A stretch of 64,000 nt of DNA. It comes from Gordius sp. MW1. Taxonomy: Eukaryota > Nematomorpha > Gordioida > Gordea > Gordiidae. The notes beneath the pieces are model-generated. The model saw nothing but the letters and a program-made list of their open reading frames with translations. It was not told the origin of the DNA and searched no databases. The translations under genes and the position numbers were made by a program. Shown here piece after piece: positions 42,316 through 56,400 of this stretch. The first letter of the stretch is position 1; each line of letters starts with the position of its first letter. Where the stretch lies: positions 30,380,001 through 30,444,000 of the forward strand of contig OZ038526.1 of the NCBI GenBank assembly GCA_964036665.1. The letters run 5' to 3'.

Positions 42316-42478
42316 CGTAAGGGCGTAGCCGAGGGGAGGCAGGAAGGGAAAGCTGCCCTTTTAAATCCAGACATTAAAAATTTTCAATGATGAGAGCTTT
42401 AGTTTCAAAACAATTTCATTTTGTACCTTTTTAAATCATTATTTCCCCCCTCTAGTTCCAATCCTGGCTAAGCCCATA
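42316..42478. mobile_element. hAT MITE
   Basis: Left end GGGCGTAGCC, right end CCTGGCTAAGCCCATA. Confidence 0.7.
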
Positions 42479-44132
42479 GACATTTATACAACAACGGAGC
42501 CGAGTTGAGGTATATAATATTATGTTTACAATATATTCGATTTCATTTATTTGAATATTAAATGGAATAATTGTTAAAAAGTCTTTTTTGTTGTTAGAAA
42601 TGTATATTTATTTTTTTATATCAAACGTGCAAAAATGTGGTTTACGGGCGGTTTTTAAAACGAGAAATAAGTTTCACTATATTTTTTGATCAATAGACGA
42701 CTGAAGTTAATTTGTTTAAGATTGATAAAGATCCCCACTCCTCTGCATTAAAATTTTTGAAATCATATTTGGACCCTTTTTATGCTCCTAACTTATACAG
42801 AACATCTTTAACTTTGTTCTTGTTTTAATAAATTTAAATTATGCCTTTAAGGGTGTTATTTCGTAGATCATATTTTAACCGTGGAGGGAGAGGGGTTAGG
42901 CTTCTAAAGTGTAAAAAAATTTTAATATGATTTTGAACTATACATAGTTTTATTATTACATTAACTTTAAAGAGAACATTAGAGCACAAGCCTATACAAG
43001 ATTTGGATTTGAAAAGAGTCGGTCAAAATAATGCATTTTAAAACAAATCAAACAAAATTGTTTTCACAAATTTTTAAGTTTTTGAGGTGAGGGGCAGCTA
43101 TTATTATGCCTTTCATGACATACAGACGTTCAATAAATAATTTTGGTCTATTATGCTTATTTAATGATATTTGCATCGATTTAATTTAGTTGAGATACTT
43201 AATTATTAAAAAAATTTAATAGAAATCGCGAAAAAATAACGACAAAATTGAGAGGAAAAACAGCCTCTTTATTAACCTTACCATCATTACTAATGGGAGT
43301 TTTTTGGTGAACTGATCTATGTATGACAGGCACTATTGTCGAAAGTCCAACAACTCCTTTGGGGCTAGTTTACACCTTGGTGCGAGGGCAAACCTGAGTT
43401 GATCTGTAAAATACAGGATAATGTAGTTGACGATGGTCAAATTGTGACACTGTCACTCAATTTTGTTATTTCCCTATGGTCTAAACACGAGAGTGTTAAA
43501 GAATAAATTGACTAGGGATCATGGTGCCAAGCAGTGGACAAAGAATAAATGCTTTTAGGCTTTTTTTGCATCAAGAAATCCCAGAGGTGTAAAAAGGAGG
43601 AGACAGAGAATGGGGGAGGATGGGTGTTGATAACCTTTATAAAATAATAATTTTGGTCTCGCTCGGGATAGTTGTTGTATTGGTTGGGGAAATAAATTGT
43701 AAACTGGTGACGAAAAACCCCATGAGGAATACTTTTTATCGAATGAATAAATGAACTCGGTTGTGACAAAATGAGATTGTTACCAATTGCTTAGGAGAGA
43801 GGAGAAACAAATGTAAAATTGCTAGGGGAATTGTGAGCACACTAGAAGGGAATCGATCTATATATGACACATTCGGTAAGCGGTAAGACAAATTTTTATT
43901 CATAACATGATCAAGATTTTCCAATTTTAATTGGATAAAACTATTTAATCATCAATAATTTTATAAATATTGTGTTTGGTCGTGAAAGTTTGGAGTAATT
44001 TGAGGTAAAATATATAAATTCCGAAAATCAAGAAATGTCAATCAAAAGTGACTGATGGTTTCAAAGAATTGTCAAATTAAACGGAATTGGACTTAAAAAC
44101 CAAAGAGAATATACCTATACAATTTGTCATTG
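42479..44132. other. Non-repetitive segment, possible distal 5' sequence, unassigned
   Basis: Mostly AT-rich. Between about 43310 and 43925 the base composition is more even and two overlapping minus-strand ORFs (85 and 62 codons; 43769-43512, 43924-43736) are open. I recognise no protein family in them. They could be upstream UTR or exon sequence of the minus-strand EBF locus, or chance. Confidence 0.25.
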
Positions 44133-44355
44133 AAGTAGCCAGGGAGGGCAAAGAGGGGCAGCTGCCACCCTTCCCCCAAAATCAAAAGATCTCTTAGAAA
44201 TGGACAAGGTTTAAAAAATTATATTTTTTTTTATAAATAAACAATTATTTTTATAAATTGGAATTTAAACCAAAAACAACCATATTTTTTCCCACTTCTT
44301 GACTGAATATTAAAGTTTTGTCTTTTCCGCCCTTAATTCAAATCCTAGCTACGCT
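44133..44355. mobile_element. hAT MITE, diverged
   Basis: Left GAAGTAGCCAGGGAGGGC, right CCTAGCTACGCTTA. Longer than usual. Confidence 0.55.
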
Positions 44356-44522
44356 TAATTAAATTCAAAGAAAAATCTTTAAAATGGATTTATAAATATA
44401 AATTTAGATAAAGCAAAAATAATCCTTTTAACTTGAAATGGAAGATCTATAATTGTGGATGCCTTATATATGGTTAAAAAGAAGAATTATAAATTATTTG
44501 ATATTTTATATATGATATTACT

Positions 44523-44698
44523 CATGAGCGTAGCCAGATTTTGGATTAGGGGGGGGGGGAACGTTTAAAAGTTCAATTAGAGGGTTGCAAAACATAATTT
44601 TTTTTTAATTTTTCAAAGCTTTTGCATTGAAATTTTTTTTTCTCGTAAATTAGGGGGGGGGGCAGCCGCCCCCCCTGCTCCACCTGGCTACGCCCATG
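44523..44698. mobile_element. hAT MITE
   Basis: CATGAGCGTAGCCAG to CCTGGCTACGCCCATG. Flanks ATATTACT and ATATTAAT differ at one base. G-run left arm and C-run right arm. Confidence 0.85.
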
Positions 44699-45617
44699 AT
44701 ATTAATTGTTGCCCAAAATTTGCATTAAAATATTATTAACTTTTCTGCTTGATCAGCAAGCCAATTTAGAGTAATTGAAGATTTAAAACAAAAAATTTAT
44801 TTCAATTTAATAATGTGAATAGTAACATTTATGTAGCCAGGATTAGATATAAGAATAAACAGCTCAATTATAAGTTAGGGACGGACAAAATATTATTTAT
44901 CGAAATTGCGATCATAATAAAATAAATATTTAAAATTCTGAATTTAAAAATAGGGAGGGAGCTGCCTCTCTCGCTCCTAGGATAGGTCAATGTATATTTA
45001 CCAATACTTTAAAAAAGGATGATTATTTTAAAAGTATGTTTACTACATTGTTTAAATAAATGTTAATATTTTAAATTTTTTACATTAAATATATAAACAA
45101 TTTTGCACTTTAGATAACTAGTATAGTGCAGGTGCACCTAGGAGGCAAAAATCTTATTTAAAACCAAACTTTGAAATTGAAATCATAACATTTATATGCA
45201 AATTTTAATTCTTAATTTAATTTGTAGATGCAAGCTTAGGCGTACCTAATAAGGAAGAGTGAGGATCCAAATTTTTTTTTCTCATTAATAAAATTAAGAT
45301 AAATTTATCATTATGCCCCTCCTTAAATCATTTTTCCCCCTTTTGATTACGCCTAAGATTATAAGTAATTTATAGCCTTTTTTTTATGATTTTGTCCTTA
45401 GTTTTAATATATCCTTTCAATTTTTTATCGTTTAATCCCATGGGAATATAAGATTGAAGATAAAACTTACATCAAAGCAACAAATTATTTGATATCTGTA
45501 GATGAATCCAAAATATTGGATTGTAAAATGTTTTAACATGCAAATCTATTTCAATAATCCAAAGTCCAACACTTAATTTACAAATTTGAATAATTCATAA
45601 AATTTTATACAGTTTCA
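44699..45617. other. AT-rich with two ruined MITEs
   Basis: Partial family sequence at about 44829-44990 and 45235-45358 (one arm each recognisable). No gene. Confidence 0.4.
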
Positions 45618-45781
45618 CAAAGTAGCCAGGGGGTGGCAGGAAGGGGCGATTGCCCTACTTTAAATCCAAAAAAATCTTAAAGGATTTTTTAAATTATGGC
45701 TAAAATTTCGGAAAATTAAGATTTTACCCCTCCCTAAATCATTTTTCCTCCCCTCTAATTCCAACCCTGGCTATGCCCAAG
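45618..45781. mobile_element. hAT MITE, eroded ends
   Basis: AGTAGCCAGGGGGTGGCAGG on the left, CCTGGCTATGCCCAA on the right. Confidence 0.7.
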
Positions 45782-48628
45782 GACTTTCATCTAATATATA
45801 ATATCCTTCTTAATTTTAAAAATACAACGTTGGCAACTTATCCAAATTTTGTAGAATCATTTAAAACTTATCAAATGTTTATTTTTAATCGTAACTCTAA
45901 CCGACCCCAAAATACCGAACACTGTTGAAAAAACTTCTTTGCCAAACCCAAAACAAAATTTTCCATCATAATTTTCATCGGCCATAATTTAAGTTTGAAA
46001 AAATACAGGGTAGATAAAAAAGAAGATTGATTAAAATTTTTTATGACGATGATAATTTTTAGATAAATTTTTCTTTAGGGGGGGGGGCAGGTGCCCCCTT
46101 TGCCTCCCTTTGGCACTTCTCTCTAAATTACCTATATATATTTAGACCATTAGTAAATTAGGTAATGCGTCATGGTATTTATGTAAATGGGCTAGGCTTT
46201 GAGACTTCAATTAAAAGCCTTATACAAGCACACCAATTACCTAATTGACAATAAATGGTTTAGCTAGAAATAGGAAGGGTGAGCCATAAATAAGCGTAGT
46301 ATACATATTTAATGTCAAAATTGCATTAAAATGGCTGTAGGCACGCTTCTGACCTCTTGTATTTTATAGTTTTTACATGTAAAATACCTATAAACATGTA
46401 TATTTAATCATATTAAAGTGGACATCATGTGTCCATTAGTATGGCTTAGGTACCTTACAGGTGGAGTCACCTTTTGACAAGTCTTATCTAAGTGCTGGAG
46501 ACCGCAACAAAATTTTAAAAATTTTAAATGTAGAAAATTAAATTTCTGGATAAATATATATGTTAAAAATATAAAAATATACATGATTAAAAAATTGACA
46601 ATGAATATTGATATAGAGTTTTAATTAAAGGTAGAAAGAGAAAAAATTTATATTAAAATTCAAAAAAATTTATACAAAAATATTTAGTTATCGGCAAAAT
46701 TTAGCCTATCTTCTAATACTAATCATTATTAGATATTTATAATTTTAAATAATATGAAGGTTATAAATAATTTATATTTATACTTGGAATGTGCATATAC
46801 TATTATACTACATTCCACAAGCCTATACTAATCTAATTTGTGATTTAGTAAATTTTATATATAAAATTACTACTTACTATTATAAATGTTTTTTGTATAA
46901 ATAAAATTTATTTTAAAATGTAATTTTGACCAATATAAATATAATATATTTAATGTATTTCCTAAAATTCGCTAAATTAATGAAATTGGAATTTTTTTAA
47001 TAACAAATATTAAGTAATATCTACAAAGTTTAAAAATAAAAATGTGTATAAAATTCTAAAAAAAAAATTTAAAATGTTTAAATCACATATAGCCATAGCT
47101 ATAGAGAGGCATTAGCCCCCCCCCCCCCCCCCTTATATATGATTCAAAAAACTATTTAGTCCTTTTTTAAAACTTCTCATTACTATTCTCTCCATACTTT
47201 ATATGATTATATCCATTTTGTAGTATTGATTTCAATACTACCAGTCCTAATCAACCATCCATTATCGACACTGAAGAGATCGTTTTTAATTTAAATGTTT
47301 TCGAAATCATCAAGCAGTAACGCGTGTGAATTTTATCAGTTGTATTCCCACAAGGCATGGGATGGACAAATGACACTTGTAAGTAGTTGGATATTATGAC
47401 AGAAGGGTAAAAGCAACGCTTTTTCAAACAGTTTAAATCAACCCTCATATAGATATTTATACCCACTATTACACAAGACCCCCCCCCCCTTTATGCTGTA
47501 ATTATGTATTAAAGATGAATAAATTTATATATATATAGACCATTTATGGCAATTGAGTAGTGGGCAGAACGAGAGAGCGAGAGAGAGAAGAGCAATTTAC
47601 ATGTAGCATGGCATAAATTATTTCTGACAAATTTATTCATCATACAACATGACCCCTCTCGTTCCCTGGCTTTCTTTTTAAGTGGTACCTTACAGTGTTG
47701 TAATCAATAGCTAAAAATGTCAAAATTTGTACATTTATATAATTTGAAAAATTATTACAAAATGAAAATTTATTATTGGTTTATAAATGATCAATATTGA
47801 TATTTAAAGGGGAAAAGCGGTAGGTTCTGAGAGCAGTGCAAAACGCATATATATAGTAAAAGTTAATTCAGCCACAAAAACATAACTAAAAGTAAAATAT
47901 TTGGATCTCCTATTTCATGAATCATATCAAACTTACAACACAAAGTTAATATTAATTTTTTTTTTAAATTAAAGAATTAACTATATTTACGATTCTTAAC
48001 TTTTTAATTTATTTATCTCACCTTCCAAAATATGTAATTCTCTTTACCAATAAATTAGTTTATATACTTTATAGGTAAATAGTAAATATTTCTTTTTTCT
48101 TAATAAAAATCCATGGCATTATAAAAATTTCCGAATTAAAAAAATGACTTCACATTTACTTTAAGACTTGGTTATCGTTTTAAATTTTTTTATATATATC
48201 TGAAAATAAAGAAAATGTGATTTGATATAAATTTTTTATTTATTGTTGTTATATTTTAAAAAACTTTCAAGCGATGTGATTTTTTTCTAATTTAACTTAT
48301 CAATAGATATAATTATCACATTTCTTATTTAGCGCATAAACAATAAGAAATTTATATAATTTTGCAATTTAAAATATGAAATGAGTTTGTTTTTAATTAA
48401 CATTCCACAAGCAAAATTTAATATTTTAAAAATTATAAAAAATACACATTTTTGTTATACTATACCCATTATATTAACCTTTGGGTACAAACCGCTTAAG
48501 TAAGCAGGCATTTCTTCTAACCTCGAGGCATCCAATTTATCTATAGAAATTAGGATGTGCCAAAGAGCCTCTTTAAAATCCCTTGGGATGAATGCAAGCT
48601 ACTAGGCACTTGGTATAACTATGACACC
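45782..48628. other. Intergenic, AT-rich, no gene recognised
   Basis: G- or C-runs at about 46075-46110 and 47119-47132 look like MITE debris. ORFs here are short and low-complexity. Confidence 0.4.
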
Positions 48629-48789
48629 CGTGGGCATAGCCAGGGGGACGCAGGCGGCTTTCCTTCTTTAAATCCAAAAATTATTGAAAATTTAACATAA
48701 TAATGGTTAATATTTCAAAAAATTATTATTAATGCCTTTCCTTAAATCATTAGCGCTCCCCTCTAATTACAATTCTGGCTAAGCCCATG
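48629..48789. mobile_element. hAT MITE
   Basis: CGTGGGCATAGCCAGG to CTGGCTAAGCCCATG. Flanking 8-mers ATGACACC and TTGACCCA are partly alike. Confidence 0.7.
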
Positions 48790-50447
48790 TTGACCCATTA
48801 TCTAAAGCCGTGGATCCTAAAATACTATGAGGCCGAGATATAAAAACTTTTGATTCCCAGAATGGCTCCATGTTTAGCAACTTTTGCCAAGAAAGCATTA
48901 ATGTTTTTTGCCATCTAGAAAGAAAGAGGTTTCTTTAAACTTAATACTCATCCATTTTTATTTTATAATAGTAAAGTTTATTCAGATATTTAGTCTTTGT
49001 CTCTTCAATGTATAAGAAGATAATTATTTAAATTATTAGATTTATATCTTCTATCTTTATCAAACATTAACGAAAAAGATAATTTAGCACGAATTTCTAA
49101 GGTTGTGGTTATACAAATAAATTGTAGAATTAAAGTTGTAGCGTGAAAATAAACAAAGCTTTCTTATAGACATCTCTGTTTCTTAGTTTAAAAAAATGTT
49201 TAAATTTACCTTTACAGTAACCGACTTGTTTCGTGTTTTGCTTAATATAATATTTAAGAGGATTGCACAAGACAATATAATTATTATTTAAATTTCACAA
49301 ATACACACCGCGGGTTCATATCAAATAAGTCATTATCGATATATTATATTTATATAGTTGTTAAATTATAAACTAATATTTATTTTAGTGCATTAAAGAT
49401 AAGGTAGTTTAAATTGGAAGTGGTTCAAATGCATTTGGTATATAGTGTTTAAAAATAGTGTTATAAGAAAACCAAAGGGTTATAGACCAGGTTGTGGCCC
49501 CAAAGGCCTTTTATCTGTTTTCTTAGTCGACCTTTAAGCTTAGTTGAAATATGAAAAATAGACCAAAGGTTATTAGTGTATTTTGTTGGTCAATTAGGCT
49601 TAGTCACAATTTGTATAATAGACGAAAGATTTTTCATCTGTTTTTATAAGTCGACCATTGATTTAATTTAGGATTGTCGTTTAAAAAGCTAAATAATTTT
49701 TTCTAAAAATTTGATAATTAAATCTAATTCAGAAAACAATTATAATTATTTTGACCTGAGTATGATAAATTCGGAACTCATTCTTTGTAATTACATTCAT
49801 TATTCACACTTATTCATAGCTTAGAAACAAGAAAAGTTTGTGTGAATTTTTTATTTATATGTTTGCACCTTATTAAATAAAACATATGATAATAAATGAT
49901 ATGCATTAAGAATACATTTAAATGGTTATAACTTATCACATTCTATAGCATGACTAAGTTATACATCGATGGTGTCATAAAAATGTAAGTTAAACATACA
50001 ACTTAAAATCCTAGACTATGGCTTCATATATAAACAAACAAAGTTTGGGCAAATAAAAATTTAACGCTGACATAAAGCAAACTAAACGACTCTGGGTTGT
50101 TGAATGTTGTCTAGTGTGCTGCCTGCTGCACTATAAATGCGCATTACAATCTTTGATGGATGCAAACAAAAAGTTTTGTCAGTTTATCTTGACCATAAAT
50201 AGAAGAGCTAGCTACACTAATTATCCTAGCCTTAATATTATACCTTAACCTTTAATTATATCTCCATGACTTTCCTTAACTACAAATCTGACGGCAACTC
50301 CTGGGCAAGGACATCTGGTACGATAGACAGTTATTTTATCGTAATGTACCCAGTTTATGATTTACACTTGTTTAAATTATTAGCGGGCTGATTTAAACAT
50401 TTTAATTTTTAATCGTTTTTATACTATAAATATATATTATATAAGGA
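48790..50447. other. Upstream region of CAP-H
   Basis: Contains a diverged GTCGAC-type MITE at about 49455-49680. The 350 bp before the CAP-H start (50100-50447) is less AT-biased and ends with a TATATATTATATAAGG stretch just before the ATG, a candidate promoter/5' UTR. Confidence 0.35.
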
Positions 50448-53400
50448 ATGTCTAATAGAATTGGAGGAAGACGAGTTAGCGTAAAAATAAATAAAAATAT
50501 TAGCCTTTTGGATGAAACACTATTTGATGCCATAGATCATAAAAATGATATTGTTGAAAGACAAAAGGATAAATTAAAACTTACAGAAGATATTATTGAT
50601 AGTAGGGCTCAAGAAAATGCAGCAAAAAAGTAAGTATGTAGCTAAACATATATATATTAAAGATTAGGAAGGTGTATATGTCACCAAAGAAAGTCACAGA
50701 TTATTATCAAATTTGCATAAAATTATGTGCAGAAAATGTAGCTTTTTATTATATTTTTTGCTAATAACTTTTTAATAGAAAATTAATACAAAAAATGCAT
50801 TTAATTTGCATTTGATTGATTACATGTCTGATATTGTAAAATCTGAATCCAATAATGACGAAACTAATTTTCAAATTGCTAGTTATACATTGGATGCTGG
50901 TGCCAAGATATATTCTTATAGAGTTGATGGGTTTTATACTGACACATACAAATTATTAAATACTCTTCATCAAAAAGATCATAGTAATTTTTTAGAACAA
51001 ATTATACTTTTAATATAACTATATGTTGCTCTTACATTTTTTTATCTCAGTTGGTTATATATATTTTACCCATAAAACTCACCACAGTTTTAGATTAGAT
51101 GGAATAAAACTTAAATTTTACAATTAAATCATTCAAATCTTTATGCTTAATTTAACCCATAACATCTATAAATTGATCAAGAGTTTACACTTTGAAGCCA
51201 TTTATAAGTTCACAAAGTGTCAAGTTTTGCTGTAAATCATTTTTACTCTACCCCCAAAAATGTAATGCAATAAAATCTATATTAATATTTTATCATGATG
51301 GTCAGTTGACACTTATTTGTAAACAAAATTAAAATTAATTAGTTTTAAGGCAAAAAAGATCTAAGGCTGCATTTTAACCATGTTTACCAAAATATAGCTT
51401 TTTGAATTGTTATTAATACCAACTGGCATGGGCGTGGTCAGGTTTTGGATTGGGGGGGGGGGGCAAAACGTTTAAAAGTTCAATTAGATGGGGGCAAAAC
51501 ATAATTTTTTTTTAATTTTTTAAAGTTTTTGCATTAAAAAAATTCCCCCCTGGCTACGCCCATGTCATCTGGTAATAAACATAAATTTTTGTTTATAAAT
51601 TGGTTGAAATTTTATATCTGGTCATGTAACTGTAATTTTATTGTCTCAGCAATTATTCCTTTTTTTTAATCTTTGACTTATTTCAAAATAATCATTTAAT
51701 AGTTTTGTTTCTTAATTAGTGTAAAATAATATAACTTTTAAAGTTTAAATTATATCAAAATAATTATAAAGCATTTTTTTCCTATCTAATAACTTAAAAG
51801 TAGTTATTAAAATATTTAATTCTTATGAAAAATTGATATAACTATTTATGAAAGATTTTTTCTTAAGGCATTGAAAACTTTTGATGAATACACATAGTAA
51901 TTTGTTCATATTACCTTGAAATATGATTTTGGACATATTGACACGCAGACCCTATGAAGTCTTATATATTTTATACAAGAAACTTTTTTATAAATTTTAA
52001 AGCTTCATGATGTTATATTTATTGATTAGAAGACGTTGATAATGACGATGAAGGAGATGACTTAATATTGCCTAATAAAGAAGACAATAGTAAAAAAGTC
52101 AAGAAAAAAGTAATTTTTAATTACATTACTATTATATATATGTTAAATTCTAATAGGTTGGTTCGCAAGGTTGCAATATAGAGAAAAATTTGAAAAACAT
52201 ACAAAGGACAAAAATTCCTATGATAAGATATGTAAATAACAAATATCATTTTTATCATATTTTAATTCAATGAAGATCTTATGTTTTAATAACATATGCA
52301 TAACAAAATCTTTATTTTTTTATAAAAAGTTTATTAGACCCATTTTATCTTAATAATGTGCTAAGAAAGACTAATTTTATAATTTTAGTTAGACACTGTA
52401 AATAGTTTTTTTGCCCCATTTTAAGACAGCACAAAGGTTTCTTTGACGAAGAAAATTAAAAATTATGATTTTTGAATTAATGTATAATAATTTATAAAGA
52501 TTCAATGGCAATTTTGGATTATTCTCCAAAAACATATAATACTTAACTTTTTTAAATTTTTCATTCATCTCCAAAAATATGTACTTGAAACTATAATAAA
52601 CATTTGAGGTATTAACAAGAAAAATTATAATAAGAATAAGTTATTTAAAAGCACTTTATTTTTTTGATATGTATTTGTATAGAATCTACTTAATATCATA
52701 GCCACTTTGCTATTAGCCTAAACCCTAGTTTACTAGTTATAAGGTCAAATTACAAATATATACAAATCGTATATACGAGTTGTAAGATCTATGTTTTGAC
52801 TAAACATAACCAGAAAAGTCTGTTTTTTTAGTCGACCTCGAGGCATAGAAACAGACCAGGGTCGATTGTTAGTCTTAGTTGAACCAAAGGTTACTAACCC
52901 AACCGTTTTTACAACACTATTATATACACACAAATATTTTTCGACGACAATCACATGTTTTTTGTCCTATCATCGATTAGCCAGATCCATTATTTCGAAA
53001 GATTTCGGAATCATTTGATGCCGGAAGCACTAAAGGTCTTTTCCTCATAAACACACTCGTAACTTCTGAGTTTGGTTTAGAAGTTGACCCTGAGATTTCG
53101 CGCCTTTATCACCAAGATGTTGCCAAAATTAGGGGTCTGGCTGGTGGTCAAGGCGTTGAGAAAATGGATGAAAAATGTGTTTCTAACCTAAGAGCATGCT
53201 ACGGTTCGTTTGTTTTTGATAAAAATAATTTTTTTAAGTTTTTGTATACAAAGAAATGGCTGAATTATGAAAATTTCTACTGTAATGTTTGTAAAAAACT
53301 TTAATGTCTTTTTAACTTTAAGGCTTGCTATGGTCAGTTTGTTTTTGATTAGAGTACCTTTTTTTAGTTTTTTGGGTGGATTTTTACGTTTTTTAGGGGA

Positions 53401-56400
53401 AAAAACAGCTGAATTATGAAAATTTTGAACTTAAGTTTGTAAAAACTATATGTGTTTTTAAGATTTGTTATGGTCAGTTAGTTTTTGATTAATATATGTT
53501 TTTTAGGGAAAAAATGGCTTAATTATGAAAATCTTAGATTTATGTTTGTAAAAATTAAAATGTGTTTCTAACTTTAAGGTTTGCTAAGGTTAGTTTGTTT
53601 TTGATTATTACCTTTTTTATTTTTTGGTCGATTTTTACCTTTTTTTGGCGATGGATGCTTTTTGAGAAAGAGATATTACATATATATTTAAAAAAAACGT
53701 TAAAAAGTTTGGAAAGAAGGTGAAAATTTGTTGATAATGATGACATGTTATTTACATTTTCCCCATTATTTCTAGAAAAATACCTCAACATCGATCATAA
53801 GAAATTAAAATTATGCTCCAAAACGGAAGCCTTGAATTTTGCTCAAAATAGAGAAGTATATAAAATATCATTTTTTTAAAGTCATATTCTTTACAAGTGA
53901 ATTTATTTAAAATTTTTTAAAATATTTATTTTTACAAGTGTGATTTGGATATATCGAGGAAATTCGATGAAATGCGTCTAGAAGATGATAACGAGCCACC
54001 TTGTAACGAAATGCTTTTGCACGAAACAAACAAAAATATGGAAAATCCAGAGATTTTTGCCCCAGACATCGAAGAAGTTTTATTTTTTTATAGTTTTTTT
54101 AATTTTATATTTAATCTCAATATCAAAAATTTTATTTTTGGTTTTTTATTTAATTTATTTTTTGTATTTGTACTTTTTTTACTAACATATATGTTTTGGT
54201 TAATAATATTAATGATTTTTAAAAAGAATTTTAAAATTATACATGTTTCGGTATATTACTTGTATTTTTTTTTGTTAATTTTTATATATATTACGAATTA
54301 ATAAGTTTTAATTAATTTTGTTGATTTTTAGGAAGATGGATTAGATAATGAAGAACTGGGAGAGCCAATCAATTCAGATGATGAAAATGACGACGTTTTA
54401 CACAATAAATTTGAAGATAAAACTCTCGTTCCTGGTATAAAATTAAAAAATTAACTTGAAAATGCTATACTCACATAGACAATTATTTCCACAAAAATTA
54501 CATATTTTTTTTTAATTTTTTTTGGGAAATTTTGATTAAATACACATTTTTGGCATTTATATTTATTTTGTACTATACATTTTTCGTAATTTAGATGAAG
54601 GTGGAGAAAGACTATTCGCACCTCCATCAGACAAAACAATCGATCCCACCAAACATAAGTATAAAATGTTAAATTTTACTACTAATTTTTAAATTTTTTG
54701 TAAACATTATAGACCAGTGGTTCTTAACCTTTTTATATACGCGACCCCCCAAATATTTTATAATTTGTTTGCGGCCCCCCATTTTTTTCATAATAATTTA
54801 TTTGTTATATTATCTATAATATATTGATTTTCTATTATTTTTTCATTTTATTGTATAATAAACATAACACACAACTTTATTATTTCATTATCTATTTAAA
54901 ATTTAAATAGATAATGAAATAATAATAACATAAAAACTTCATAATTAAACATAAAAACAATGTTTAAAATAAAAAATATATGCATTCGGAAATATATTTA
55001 ATGAGATTTCTGCTGCTGAACATCTTCAGCCAATTTGTTAATTCTTGGTTCAATTGATTGTAATGCTATCCTCATGCAGGAATCTAGTCGCAATCGATTG
55101 CGTTTTTTAGTTTTTATATCCACCATAATTGAGAAGCCTTTTTCACACAAATAGGTACTAGCGAAAGGCAGCAAATTTTGAATTGCTGCTGAAAATAATG
55201 GAGGATATTCTGCACGAATTTGTATCCAAAATTGCGGCAAACTTTTAGTTTTAAACAAAGATTTTAAATTACAATCATTTATTAATTCTAATAATGAATC
55301 TTAAGACAACGAGTTCGAATCCCCTGAAGCTTTTCTGAATATTTTTATTTGATTCTAAAAAAATTTGGCGACCCACCGGCAAACTTCTCGCGACCCCCAG
55401 GTTAAGAATCACTGTTATAGACTTATTCATTTCGATATAAAAAAATTATATTCACGACTTAAAAAAAAACTATAAAAACGCGCTAAAACTAAACGGATGG
55501 CATTATTATATAAAGCATCTTTTTCTTCTTTATCATGTATTTGATCCCACAGTCGTGGGATTTGTTTTGATAAATTTTTTCCATCTTGATCGGGTAAGGG
55601 GGCCATGATTTGTCTTCTAAGTTTTCATAACTTTGTCCACTTGCCCTTTCCCCACGTGACACGAGGTCGTCCTCTTCTTCTCTTCTATTGGTGTAAAAAC
55701 GGCTGGGTTTTGTTTGGTCGGCCTTTGGTTTTAGTCGATTAAACATAAACAGACCCCAAAGGTTTTTTGGTCTTTTTTTCTCAAACGACCTCCAGGCTTA
55801 GTCAAATGTTGAAAAACATACCATAGTCGATCGTTAGTCTCTTAGTAAAACAAAAGTTCGACCAAATAAAACCCAGGTCTTTTTACCTAGTATATAAGAC
55901 CCTACCACTTTGGCCGATTTTCGTTAATCAAGTCCGCCATAGGTTGAATACCCATTTTTGCCCTGAGACTGTCATTTGTCATATGGTCGAGTTTAGTATA
56001 CCCTAAGCTCCACCTCTTAGCATTCTCACCTCCTCAATGGCTTGAAATCGACTCATACATATTTTTGTTTTTTCCGTAGTGATTGTGAATTGAATGAATT
56101 ATTGCAAACAATGGCTTCTAGACATCCTGATTTTTCTTACATTAACCATTCCATACCAACGCTGCCCATTATCTCGGACCTCAGGCAATTGAGACCTCGA
56201 AGTAAAAATATAAATTATCGTAATTAATTTGGAAAATAATTATATTTTTATTAATTTTGTTGATTTTAACATTATTTTTTTGCAAATTTGTTTACAATAG
56301 ATTTATTGAAGGCGGAACAAAGTAAACAAGCGAAAACATTGATGACCACTTTAAGGAAGAAAAGGGTTCCACACACTTTAGTTTTTACGGAAGATTTAAA

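Noticed and set aside
53945..54301. 118-codon ORF with a Phe/Leu-rich end
   Set aside because: It is CAP-H exon 8 read through its donor into AT-rich intron.
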